NCBI GenBank assembly: GCA_002083565.1
Contig: MSXM01000034.1
Location: 16,427-38,101 of the forward strand
Reading direction: 5' to 3'
DNA: 21,675 bases
Source: Nitrospira sp. ST-bin4
GTDB taxonomy: Bacteria; Nitrospirota; Nitrospiria; Nitrospirales; Nitrospiraceae
Position numbers and translations under genes: made by a program. The notes under the pieces were generated by a model. The model searched no databases. It was not told the origin of the DNA and saw only the letters and a list, made by a program, of their open reading frames with translations. Of this stretch, positions 6,896-14,936 are shown one piece after another. Each line of letters opens with the position of its first letter. Position 1 is the first letter of the stretch.

Positions 6896-9730
6896 TTAAT
6901 TACGGATTGCCGAAATGGGGCCCACCTGCTGTTCAACTTCCTGGAGCAACGCCTGTTGATCCACCGGCTTGGCAATACACGCATTCGCCCCGATGTCCAG
7001 CACCGCCCGGCGGTGCTTGTCGACCGGTTGATTGCTCATCACAACAATCGGCGTGTGTCGCGTTTGAGGATACGCTCTAAGCGCCTGCACTACCGCATAG
7101 CCATCGCATTTCGGCATCTCGATGTCGGTAATGATCAACCGATACTTTGATTCCGACGCTTTTCGCAGTCCTTCTTCTCCGTCCACTGCCGTATTAATCG
7201 AGTACCCGGCATCCTTCAGCATCCTTCCGACAAACTTACGGACGCTCAATGAGTCATCAATCAATAGGATGACCGCCCCCGCCTCCACACGCTGTTCACT
7301 CTCATCCAATCCAGTCATCGAATAGACAGGCAGGCTCTGCTGTGGGGACTGGATCAGTGGCCGAGCGCCCAAACGGCCGGGGTCGAGAACAAGAATCACC
7401 CGACCTTCAGAATCGATCGTCGCCCCTCCGAAACATGAATGCGCCATGAGTTTCAACGGGCCCAGTGCCTTGACCACAATTTCCTGTCGACCCAAGACTT
7501 CATCCACTACTAATCCAAGAACCCCCGCAGACGTCCGCACAATCACAACCGGCATCGCTCCCTTCACAGGTCCTGCTTCACGGCGCAGAATATGCCGAAG
7601 CGAGTGCACCTCGACAAGTTCACCCTGTACATGCATGAGAGTCCGATTCTCCTTCCTCAGTAGTGCACTCTCAGCCGTAAGCATCACTTCGCGAATACCC
7701 GACAACGCAATGGCGTACCGCTCGGTTCCTGCGCGCACCAACAACGCTGTGGTGATGAGTAAGGTGAGCGGAAGACGCAAGGTGAACTTTGTGCCGGCCC
7801 CCGGCTGTGACTCGACCTCGATATGACCGTTCATTCCCTCAACGGCTTGTTTGACCACATCAAGCCCGACACCTCGGCCGGCCTGACCGTCGACTGCGTC
7901 GGCGGTTGAGAAGCCGGCTGAGAAGATATACTGGAACAGATCCGCATTCGACATCGCCCGGACTTGATCAGGCTGAGCCAACCCAAATTCAACGGCTTTC
8001 ATGCGTATCTTCTCAAGATCGAGGCCTCCCCCATCGTCCTCGACTTCAACGACAATCGAATTTCCTCGATGCGCCGCTCGAAGATGGATCGTGCCCGCTG
8101 CCGGTTTCCCCCTGGCAAGCCGATCGGATGGCAATTCAATGCCATGATACACAGCATTGCGGACTAAATGGACCAACGGGTCCACCAACCGTTCAACGAT
8201 CCCGGTATCGACTTCCGTATTTTCTCCCGTCGTAACCAGCACTGCCTCCTTATGCGACGCGCGCGCGCAGTCTCTGACAGCACGCCGAAATCGGACAAAA
8301 GGAGTTCCGACGGGAACCATACGTGCCTGATTGATTTCAGCCTGCATAGTCTGAGTCAACTGCTGCAACTGATTCATATCGTCATGCGCCCGACAAATGG
8401 ATTTCTTCACCTGCTCCATCGATTCGGCAATATCGGCGCTCATTTCACTGATACGGCGGGCCAAACTATCGAAGTCGTCGTCCTTGTCACATTCCTGACT
8501 GCTATCTTTTTCCAAGCTGCCCGCCTCCTGTGGTAGAGACGCGTCTCGAGATGCACGCATATGATTGTCGGCAAATATACGGACGGAGTCAGCCAATCGC
8601 ACCTTGCATGCCATGGCTTGATCCGACAACTGTTCCAGCGCATACAGCCGCTGCTCGAGCCGACCGCGCCCAACCATCAGCTCTCCAATCAGGTTCATCA
8701 ACTTCTCTAACCGTGTGCAACTGACACGAATGACTTCCCGTTCATCGCCCACATTGGTCTCCGTCTGCCTGCCGGATGTTCCCTGGTCGATCAGTGATTT
8801 AATCGCAGGCTTCGCCTGGTCAATCCCGGCCACGGGAGTACAGACCTGATGAAGTTGTTTCAATTCCCATAATGCTGTTTCAAATCGTTTCCGAGTTTCA
8901 TGGATGCGACTCGGATCTCTTTGGATCAGAACACGGACGACGTCGACCGCAAGAAGAACCACGTCCGTCTGCCCAGATAACAAGCGGAGCCGACCTTCGC
9001 GCACAGCCTCGATGAAATCTTCGACATGGTGAACAAGATCCCCGATCGCCTGAAACCCGACCGTATAAGCCGAGCCTTTCAATGTATGGGCGGTTCTAAA
9101 CAGTTGACTGACGAGATCTCTATTCTGAGTATCTTTATCCAATTGCAATAGAGTGGCTTCCAACGATTCCAGGTACGCCTGCGCCTCGGGCTTGAAATAC
9201 CCCAACACTTCGGGATCAAGCTGAGGAAGAAAATAGTCGTCACGTTGATCCGTCACCTGCTGCGCTTCCATAGCAGTCTCTGCTGTCGCAACTGATTCCA
9301 GTGGTCTAACCGGTTCGCTTTCTGGCATAGTTGACTCATTCGAAAGCAGCCCTGCAGATAATTCCAGGCAACGCTCCACCATCGCCCGCTCTTCATTCCC
9401 GCCGCTACCAATAGCCTTCACGAGCGTCAGGATGCCTTCTATAATCTCACGCACCGCGCCCACTGCCGTCGGCCATTCAGCACCGGGCATAGCCCGGGCC
9501 TGCTCGCATATCAACTCCAGCCGCTCACAGAGCCTGGCGATCCCGCTGAACCCATACAGCGCCGCAGCACTTCGAAGACGGCGAGCAATACTCACTTGTT
9601 CGTGAAGCTGCTGAGGCACAGGCAGCGAGGCGTCGGTAGGATACAAGACCTTCGTCAGGACCTCCAATCCGTTCAAGGCATCGACAGTGAAGATACTAAT
9701 GCGATGATCCCGATCAAACTCCACACTCAT
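6896..9730 (-). CDS. cheA: Hybrid chemotaxis histidine kinase CheA with C-terminal receiver
   Basis: This 944-residue kinase should phosphorylate itself in response to the MCP and pass phosphate to its own or separate receivers. Domains in order: a degenerate Hpt-like region (about 1-130, Arg50 where the His would be); an active-looking Hpt domain (about 175-290, His215 in TAHTLKGSA); a dimerisation helix pair (about 332-470); the ATPase core with N box HLVRNAVYHG (521-530), G1 EDDGGGL (564-570) and G2 GRGVGLDVV (618-626); a CheW-like domain (about 655-790); and a receiver (about 820-940) with Asp825-Asp826, Asp869 and Lys921. A CheY-binding P2 domain is not evident. The architecture resembles Pil/Chp- or Frz-type kinases more than flagellar CheA. 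The ATG at 9730 lies 51 bases after the MCP gene. Confidence 0.95.
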   Translation of the reverse strand: MSVEFDRDHRISIFTVDALNGLEVLTKVLYPTDASLPVPQQLHEQVSIARRLRSAAALYGFSGIARLCERLELICEQARAMPGAEWPTAVGAVREIIEGILTLVKAIGSGGNEERAMVERCLELSAGLLSNESTMPESEPVRPLESVATAETAMEAQQVTDQRDDYFLPQLDPEVLGYFKPEAQAYLESLEATLLQLDKDTQNRDLVSQLFRTAHTLKGSAYTVGFQAIGDLVHHVEDFIEAVREGRLRLLSGQTDVVLLAVDVVRVLIQRDPSRIHETRKRFETALWELKQLHQVCTPVAGIDQAKPAIKSLIDQGTSGRQTETNVGDEREVIRVSCTRLEKLMNLIGELMVGRGRLEQRLYALEQLSDQAMACKVRLADSVRIFADNHMRASRDASLPQEAGSLEKDSSQECDKDDDFDSLARRISEMSADIAESMEQVKKSICRAHDDMNQLQQLTQTMQAEINQARMVPVGTPFVRFRRAVRDCARASHKEAVLVTTGENTEVDTGIVERLVDPLVHLVRNAVYHGIELPSDRLARGKPAAGTIHLRAAHRGNSIVVEVEDDGGGLDLEKIRMKAVEFGLAQPDQVRAMSNADLFQYIFSAGFSTADAVDGQAGRGVGLDVVKQAVEGMNGHIEVESQPGAGTKFTLRLPLTLLITTALLVRAGTERYAIALSGIREVMLTAESALLRKENRTLMHVQGELVEVHSLRHILRREAGPVKGAMPVVIVRTSAGVLGLVVDEVLGRQEIVVKALGPLKLMAHSCFGGATIDSEGRVILVLDPGRLGARPLIQSPQQSLPVYSMTGLDESEQRVEAGAVILLIDDSLSVRKFVGRMLKDAGYSINTAVDGEEGLRKASESKYRLIITDIEMPKCDGYAVVQALRAYPQTRHTPIVVMSNQPVDKHRRAVLDIGANACIAKPVDQQALLQEVEQQVGPISAIRN

Positions 9731-9781
9731 CCGTGTCTCTCAATGGTGAATTCCGGCAGACTCTTCGGATACTAGATGGTG

Positions 9782-11674
9782 TTATGCCAATTTAAATTGC
9801 GCCACAGATGCCGCCAAACCTTCAGCCAACTTCGCCATATCCTCTACGGTCGCGCGTGTTTGATCCGTCACATGCTGCGTCGCCGTGGCGGCGCCGGTCA
9901 AGTCTTTGATCGAATGCCCGATCTGATCGGTCGAAGCCCCCTGTTCGGCTACAGAAGAGGCAATTGCGTGAGCCAATTCTGCAGACCGTTCCGCAATCGT
10001 TGCGATGTTCCGAAATAGGTCCCCGGTGCGAACTGCAGACGCCGCTCCCGCCTCTGCGGCCTGCATCTCTTGTTCCATGGCAACGATTGCATTCTGGGCT
10101 TCACTTTGAATGACCTTGATCAGATCCAGGGCTTCTCGTGTCGCCTGCGTCGAACCTTCAGCTAATTTCCGCACCTGATCGACAACGACGCCGAACCGTG
10201 CGCTGACTTCACCCACACCGGCCGCTTCGATTGCGGCGTTCAACGCCAAGAGATTCGTTTGATTGGCATTCTCCCGAATCGCCGACACAATCTGCGAGAT
10301 CTCCAAAGACCGATCGTCCAGCAGCTTGATCTGTCTGACCATCCGTTGGACGGCAGACCGCATTCTTCCCATATCCTCGACGGCTTCTTGCACGGCGATA
10401 TGCCCTTCTTCCGTGGCTTGCAACACTTGCCGGGCGGACTCGGAGGACGCACCCGCGATATCGGACACTTGATGCATCGAAACCGCGAGCTGTTCAACGG
10501 CACCAAGCGCTTTCCTGGATTCATCCGCTTGGCGCCTGACGGTTCCAGCCATCTGTCCGGCATTCTCCCGTAACACACCGGCCGATTTGCTGACACGTTC
10601 AGCTGATTCTCGAACATGCCGCAGCAGTTGTGAAAACCGTTGAATCATGAGATTAAATCCATCCGCAAAAGTTCCGAACATGTCGGCGGTTACTTCACCC
10701 CGCTTTGTCAGATCGCCTTTCCCTACATCCGACACCAGCACTTGAAATTGGAGCAACCGCTTTTGCATCCTGTCCCGCTCTTCCTCGGTCGACGCAAGAG
10801 AGGTCATTCGATCCAGCATCGCATTGAACGCCACGGCCATACGCCCGATCTCATCGCGGCTCTCCAGTCTGGCTCGAGCCTGTAGATTCCCTGCAGCCGC
10901 TTGTCCGGCAACATCAGCCACATGAACGATACTGCGTGTCATATTGTGGACAACCGCATAGCCGATGCCCCCTCCCAGGAGAAGAGCAATGAATCCTCCG
11001 ATCACGAGTACGGTCACGTAGTAGTCAGCTTCCGCTTGTCCCTGATCGTTCAATTCCTTCGCTGCTTCGCGCACTCTATTCATCAACCCGCGCGCCTCAA
11101 TCGTGGATGTTGCATATTTATTTGCGACATCCACGGACAACGAAAAATGGCCCAAATCTCTCATGGCCTGTTTTTGTTCCTCCGACAGCGATGCATTGAA
11201 GCTGTCGGCAAACGCTCCGATCGCCCCCTCCGATGCCGCAAAATAGTCCTTCAACGCTTTCTGGAGAGTTGCTGCGGTATGTTTTGCTTGACGGTCACCT
11301 AACGAGGCGGCCTGAATTTCTACTGTCCTATACGCATCGAGAAGTGCAAGAACCTGTCGTTTCAATTCGGCCAAAGGGGTAACAGCATCATCGAAATCGC
11401 GTTTCCGAGTGTGCCGCCCCGTATTCAACAGGGCGCTGTGATAGAGGCCAAGGCTGGTACTGATCCCGCCGATATTTGATAGGGCCGATGTCGATTCATC
11501 GTAACTGGACTGCATTTCGACTTTCATCGCCGTGAGTCCGATGAGTCCGATCACGGCCACAATAATCATTGTGGCGCCGACCGAAGAGAGGCTGAGGATT
11601 AACTTTTGAAAAGCCTTCAGATTATTGAACCAGAAGCCGGATGACGCTGTCGCCGGCTTGCTACGCGTTACCAT
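9782..11674 (-). CDS. Methyl-accepting chemotaxis protein with tandem HAMP domains
   Basis: A 630-residue membrane receptor that should control the neighbouring CheA through CheW. TM1 lies near 26-48, a helical periplasmic region of about 170 residues (49-218) resembles a four-helix-bundle sensor, and TM2 lies near 219-242. Two HAMP-like stretches follow (about 243-295 and 305-355); the second contains VGKGDLTKRGEV. The signalling hairpin covers about 360-625. Its tip keeps NQTNLLALNAAIEAA but continues GVGEVSARFGVVVDQVRKLAE instead of the usual [14 protein letters not shown] pattern. The start at 11674 is chosen because GGGAGG sits six bases upstream; an ATG at 11680 directly abuts that site and a TTG at 11692 precedes it. 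The gene lies between cheW (50 bases upstream) and cheA (51 bases downstream). Confidence 0.93.
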   Translation of the reverse strand: MVTRSKPATASSGFWFNNLKAFQKLILSLSSVGATMIIVAVIGLIGLTAMKVEMQSSYDESTSALSNIGGISTSLGLYHSALLNTGRHTRKRDFDDAVTPLAELKRQVLALLDAYRTVEIQAASLGDRQAKHTAATLQKALKDYFAASEGAIGAFADSFNASLSEEQKQAMRDLGHFSLSVDVANKYATSTIEARGLMNRVREAAKELNDQGQAEADYYVTVLVIGGFIALLLGGGIGYAVVHNMTRSIVHVADVAGQAAAGNLQARARLESRDEIGRMAVAFNAMLDRMTSLASTEEERDRMQKRLLQFQVLVSDVGKGDLTKRGEVTADMFGTFADGFNLMIQRFSQLLRHVRESAERVSKSAGVLRENAGQMAGTVRRQADESRKALGAVEQLAVSMHQVSDIAGASSESARQVLQATEEGHIAVQEAVEDMGRMRSAVQRMVRQIKLLDDRSLEISQIVSAIRENANQTNLLALNAAIEAAGVGEVSARFGVVVDQVRKLAEGSTQATREALDLIKVIQSEAQNAIVAMEQEMQAAEAGAASAVRTGDLFRNIATIAERSAELAHAIASSVAEQGASTDQIGHSIKDLTGAATATQHVTDQTRATVEDMAKLAEGLAASVAQFKLA

Positions 11675-11680
11675 GACCAT

Positions 11681-11686
11681 CCTCCC
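11681..11686 (-). promoter_or_regulatory. Ribosome-binding site deciding the MCP start
   Basis: GGGAGG on the minus strand lies six bases before the ATG at 11674 and directly next to an alternative ATG at 11680. The spacing favours 11674. Confidence 0.6.
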
Positions 11687-11724
11687 CGCCAACCATAAAA
11701 TAATCGTCCTTCAGACTCATCATG

Positions 11725-12234
11725 TCACGCCGCCTCCTGATCGAACGTACCGTCGACCATAACCATTAGTCTGGAGACCTCTACCAGGCCGCTCACTCGG
11801 CTACCCAGTCTCAACAACCCGGAAAGAAAGGGACGATGCCGAGCCATCTCGTCAGGCAATTTCTCCAGCGTATCGTTGGCCTCGATTGTTCCAATCTCCG
11901 GAACCTCATCGATCACAATACCGATCTGTTGCGCTCCACACCGCATAATGACCGCATACCGCAGTGCCGAGGAACTTGGCATCCCCAGTACCGGGCGTAA
12001 GTCGGCGAGTGGAACTATCACTCCGTGGACATTAGCGACCCCAACCAACACCGGCGGCATATCGGGTACGGGAGTGATTGATTCAAGCGTAAATATTTCG
12101 CGTACGTGGTTGAGTTCAACCGCGAAACTCTCCGCTCCAAGCATAAACAGGCAAAATCGAGATGGAGGAGATGGCCTGAGCAGAACAGGACGCGACCCCG
12201 CACTAGACTCTTCCCTGTCTATCCTTTGCTCCAT
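11725..12234 (-). CDS. cheW: CheW-family coupling protein
   Basis: CheW proteins link receptor tips to CheA in the cytoplasmic signalling array. This 169-residue product has a short polar N-terminal extension (1-25) and then a single CheW beta-barrel domain (about 26-160). Recognisable family patterns include FCLFMLGAESFAVELNHVRE, a VPDMPPVLVGVANVHGVIVP stretch in the usual place of the P..P....G..N.RG motif, and GIVIDEV. The ATG at 12234 has a strong GAGGAG site four bases upstream. It is the first recognised gene of the chemosensory cluster and is followed by the MCP after 50 bases. A possible 37-codon reading frame ends eight bases before its start. Confidence 0.94.
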   Translation of the reverse strand: MEQRIDREESSAGSRPVLLRPSPPSRFCLFMLGAESFAVELNHVREIFTLESITPVPDMPPVLVGVANVHGVIVPLADLRPVLGMPSSSALRYAVIMRCGAQQIGIVIDEVPEIGTIEANDTLEKLPDEMARHRPFLSGLLRLGSRVSGLVEVSRLMVMVDGTFDQEAA

Positions 12235-12241
12235 TGTCTCC

Positions 12242-12355
12242 TCACCCCGCCACGTCGGACACAGTCGTTTCAGTCACCCCAATGCGAGTATTCACAATTT
12301 GCAGAACATCGTCGGATTTGAACTGCACGATCAGGTCCGCACTTTCAGCGGCCAT
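12242..12355 (-). CDS. Possible 37-residue small protein ahead of cheW
   Basis: Between the haem-protein gene and cheW an ATG at 12355 opens a 37-codon frame that ends in TGA at 12242-12244. The stop codon sits just inside the cheW ribosome-binding region. The predicted product is acidic and hydrophilic-amphipathic (it includes ADLIVQFKSDDVLQIV) and has no recognisable domain. The upstream ribosome-binding site is weak (GACGGA directly adjacent). If translated it could couple translation to cheW. A chance frame in a 137-base spacer is at least as likely. Confidence 0.25.
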   Translation of the reverse strand: MAAESADLIVQFKSDDVLQIVNTRIGVTETTVSDVAG

Positions 12356-12371
12356 TCCGTCTTCACACTGC

Positions 12372-13106
12372 TCAACGAATCGGCATCACCACACTGATCG
12401 CGCCAGCAGGCCCGCCCTCTACCCATCCTTCTTTTTTCATGCCCATCATGTCCTGCTCTCCCTCTGGGCCTCCGTGGCAGACGAGGCATGCGGCATCGGC
12501 ATATTCCGGGCTCATCACACGCATAGCCGGTTTGCCGTTAACGACGGTGACTTTCGCGTACCGTTGTCCTCTGGGATGGCGCGGATCGGCAAATAAGCGA
12601 AGAACCTCGGCCTCAAAATCATCGGGTTGGTTGCCGGGATATCGAGAATCCAGGCTCGTCAGCTTCACTTTGATGCCGGTCTTGGCGAAAAACTTCTGTC
12701 CTGCCTTCCTCGCAAACGAGGATGGAATGAACCCCTTGAATGCAATCCCCTGCTTATTAATGGCGGGCTGTGCATCCAGAATCACTTCGCGTTCAGACTG
12801 CAGCATGGCGAGCAAACTCTCATGTTGGGAGTGGCCGGATGGATGCGACAAATCAATCCGAGTCTCAGCCAGAAACTGCTCGACGATCTTGCGCCCCACG
12901 ACATCGTCCGTAAATCCTTTATTGCCTTTTGCTGCATCGTTGATGAGCGTCTGGTGTTCGGACACGATGGCGCGACCGATCTTGACAAGAGCGATGAGCA
13001 ACTCAGCAGTGTCGGCCTCTTCGCCGGTCTTCGCGTTAACCGGAAGGCCGGCCAGCAGGGCACAGAGGCCAATCGCTGCTACAAGCGGAGACACCCGTAC
13101 CCTCAT
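12372..13106 (-). CDS. Secreted single-haem DUF3365 (Tll0287-like) protein
   Basis: A 244-residue protein with an N-terminal signal peptide (1-25, likely cut after VNA), so it should lie in the periplasm. The rest matches the DUF3365/Tll0287-like haem domain: a helical N-terminal part, then a PAS-like region ending with CLVCH (Cys207, Cys210, His211) for one covalently bound haem c, followed by GGPEG and a C-terminal strand GAISVVMPI. In this family the domain often serves as the sensor part of kinases or receptors, but here it stands alone. The start at 13106 is supported by GGGAGGAG just upstream and by the signal peptide; a TTG at 13184 would place the C10 run inside the gene and hide the signal peptide. 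It lies 137 bases before cheW. Apart from the haem cysteines and one in the signal peptide there is no other Cys, so the distal haem ligand is more likely a His, perhaps His51. Confidence 0.88.
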   Translation of the reverse strand: MRVRVSPLVAAIGLCALLAGLPVNAKTGEEADTAELLIALVKIGRAIVSEHQTLINDAAKGNKGFTDDVVGRKIVEQFLAETRIDLSHPSGHSQHESLLAMLQSEREVILDAQPAINKQGIAFKGFIPSSFARKAGQKFFAKTGIKVKLTSLDSRYPGNQPDDFEAEVLRLFADPRHPRGQRYAKVTVVNGKPAMRVMSPEYADAACLVCHGGPEGEQDMMGMKKEGWVEGGPAGAISVVMPIR

Positions 13107-13109
13107 ACT

Positions 13110-13117
13110 CTCCTCCC
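13110..13117 (-). promoter_or_regulatory. Ribosome-binding site deciding the haem-protein start
   Basis: GGGAGGAG on the minus strand lies three bases before the ATG at 13106. It is the clearest Shine-Dalgarno match in the interval and selects the start that gives a signal peptide. Confidence 0.7.
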
Positions 13118-13125
13118 GGCACTCA

Positions 13126-13135
13126 GGGGGGGGGG
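13126..13135 (-). repeat. Run of ten C in the leader of the haem-protein gene
   Basis: Ten consecutive G on the plus strand (C on the coding strand) lie 19 bases upstream of the ATG at 13106 and about 21 bases downstream of the -10 element. Homopolymers of this length are prone to slippage during replication and can change expression when placed in leaders. They are also prone to length errors in sequencing. Confidence 0.9.
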
Positions 13136-13156
13136 ACCGGCACACACTTGTACGAA

Positions 13157-13184
13157 AGTGTAGCGACTTGCGGTTGGTTTGCAA
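13157..13184 (-). promoter_or_regulatory. Probable sigma70-type promoter of the haem-protein gene
   Basis: On the minus strand TTGCAA (13184-13179) is followed after 16 bases by TACACT (13162-13157), each matching four of six consensus positions. Transcription would begin near 13150, giving a leader of about 45 bases that contains the C10 run and the GGGAGGAG site. Confidence 0.45.
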
Positions 13185-13290
13185 GGATTCGCTAAAATGC
13201 GGCGGTATGTTTACGCTTCAGCGATTCCAGAAGCCCTATCGAGACTGGCTTAGGCGTAGTCATGCTGTGGTTCAACAATAGCGGTCGGGA

Positions 13291-13311
13291 AGGCCACGAG
13301 ATGCTCGGCCT
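13291..13311. repeat. Imperfect hairpin downstream of cobQ
   Basis: On the minus strand AGGCC-GAG pairs with CTC-GGCCT, with a three-base loop and a two-base bulge, about 60 bases after the cobQ stop. No T-run follows, so it is not a classical intrinsic terminator. It may still stabilise the 3' end of the cobalamin operon transcript. Confidence 0.3.
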
Positions 13312-13373
13312 GGCGTAACGGAGATACACGAAAATGAAATATCCCGGAACGATAACTGATGGAGGGGATTTTA

Positions 13374-14936
13374 TTACATACGCTCATCGGGCACGGCATT
13401 GCCAGAGTCCACCCATCTGAAAATCGGCTGGAGAACAAGATGTTTTGCGACATGATCTGCCCAGCGGTCGAGTTCCCCATCAAGCCTCCTCGATACAGAC
13501 TCTGATACATCAAGATCCAGGATCTCCCAACCCTTGCGCCGACGAATTCGATTGAGCCAGGCTCGCCGAAAATTAGGCTGATCGAACACACCATGAATAT
13601 AGGTGCCCCACACAAGACCGGTGCAGTTGACTGCGCCATCAAGAAGCACCTCCCCCAAAGCCCCACCGGTTGGATCTGAAACATCCCGTGAACAAGAAAC
13701 CTGGAAACATGGACCGTCGTTCCCACGATATGTGACACCCATATGGATATAGTAGCCTTGGATAAGAGGGAGGGGCCCTTCGAGGATATGAAGCGGTTGC
13801 GCCTCGATCAGACTCGTTGTCTTAACCGGCATCATGACCATCGATACGTCGAGCAGCCCAAACCCTTCGACCTCACCTCCTGATTCCACCGCCTCCGGAT
13901 CAGAGACTCTGCGCCCGAGCATTTGAAACCCGCCGCAGATCCCGATCAATTCTCCAGCGGATTCTACATGCTTGTGTAAGACCTCTTGAAGTCCGGCTTG
14001 CCGGAGGGCGCACAGATCCTCCAGCGTATTTTTGCTGCCAGGAATAATCACAACATCCGCGCCTGCAAGGTCCTGAGGACGTTCGGCGTACCGCAGGCGG
14101 ACATCCTCCTCCAATGCCACGTGTTTAAAATCTGTAAAGTTGCTCATCCGGCGCAACAACACGACGGCGATATTGATATGCGTGGAATCAAATGGCAGCT
14201 GACGCGCGCGTTCCACTGCCACGCTGTCTTCCTGATCGACAGAAAGATCCTGCAACATGGGCACGACACCCAGCACCGGAAGCCCTGTTCGTGACTGGAG
14301 AAATCGTATGCCGTCATCGAAAAGCGTTGGGTCGCCTCGAAACTTATTGACGATGATGCCGATTACCCGCGCGCGCTCCTCCACGCTGAGCAGATCCAGC
14401 GTGCCGACGATCTGCGCGAACACACCGCCGCGATCGATATCTGCAACCAGCACGACGCGTGCATCCGCCTGTTCGACCGCCGCCCAATTGGCGATATCAC
14501 GATCCCGCAGATTCATTTCAGCGGCGCTCCCTGCCCCTTCGATGACTATCACTTCGAATTTTTCCGCGAGCCGTTCGTAACTGTCCTTCGCGCGTTCAGC
14601 CAACTCAGTGGTACTCGTCCAATAGTCCCGCGCATCCGACTTTCCCCACACCGTTCCCTGGACAACGATTTGCGCGCGCCGATCCGATTCAGGCTTAAGC
14701 AGAACCGGATTCATGTCCGTGTGAGGATCGAGGCGGCAGGCCTGCGCTTGCAACGCCTGCGCGCGGCCGATTTCCTTCCCGTCCCTCGTGACATAGGAAT
14801 TATTCGACATGTTTTGGGCTTTGAAGGGCGCGACGCGCATCCCGGCACGAACGATAAGCCGGCACAACCCGGCAGCGATCATGCTCTTGCCCACATCCGA
14901 CCCTGTTCCAAGCACGGCGATCGCCCGCGCCTTCAT
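13374..14936 (-). CDS. cobQ: Cobyric acid synthase CobQ
   Basis: CobQ amidates the b, d, e and g carboxylates of adenosylcobyrinic acid a,c-diamide, using glutamine and ATP, to give adenosylcobyric acid. The 520-residue product has an N-terminal ATP-binding domain starting with VLGTGSDVGKS, followed by FKAQNMSNNS and VIEGAGSAAE. A C-terminal class I glutamine amidotransferase domain carries Cys334 in GICGGFQMLG and His448 in GTYIHGVFD. The length is normal for the family. I place the start at the ATG at 14936, which overlaps the cbiZ stop as ATGA and has AGGAG eight bases upstream; a GTG at 14954 would add six residues. It is the last gene of the cobalamin operon. Confidence 0.97.
   Translation of the reverse strand: MKARAIAVLGTGSDVGKSMIAAGLCRLIVRAGMRVAPFKAQNMSNNSYVTRDGKEIGRAQALQAQACRLDPHTDMNPVLLKPESDRRAQIVVQGTVWGKSDARDYWTSTTELAERAKDSYERLAEKFEVIVIEGAGSAAEMNLRDRDIANWAAVEQADARVVLVADIDRGGVFAQIVGTLDLLSVEERARVIGIIVNKFRGDPTLFDDGIRFLQSRTGLPVLGVVPMLQDLSVDQEDSVAVERARQLPFDSTHINIAVVLLRRMSNFTDFKHVALEEDVRLRYAERPQDLAGADVVIIPGSKNTLEDLCALRQAGLQEVLHKHVESAGELIGICGGFQMLGRRVSDPEAVESGGEVEGFGLLDVSMVMMPVKTTSLIEAQPLHILEGPLPLIQGYYIHMGVTYRGNDGPCFQVSCSRDVSDPTGGALGEVLLDGAVNCTGLVWGTYIHGVFDQPNFRRAWLNRIRRRKGWEILDLDVSESVSRRLDGELDRWADHVAKHLVLQPIFRWVDSGNAVPDERM

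Noticed and set aside
12439..13281. Plus-strand open frame opposite the haem-protein gene
   Set aside because: It is antisense to a gene with a signal peptide, a CxxCH motif and a strong ribosome-binding site; the product shows no known features.
13291..13311. Hairpin after cobQ as an intrinsic terminator
   Set aside because: No T-run follows on the minus strand and the stem has a bulge, so it is listed only as a repeat.
13185..13373. Cobalamin riboswitch near the cobalamin genes
   Set aside because: This is the 3' side of the operon, and no B12-box-like sequence was recognised here or in other gaps; any riboswitch would lie upstream, beyond the right edge.
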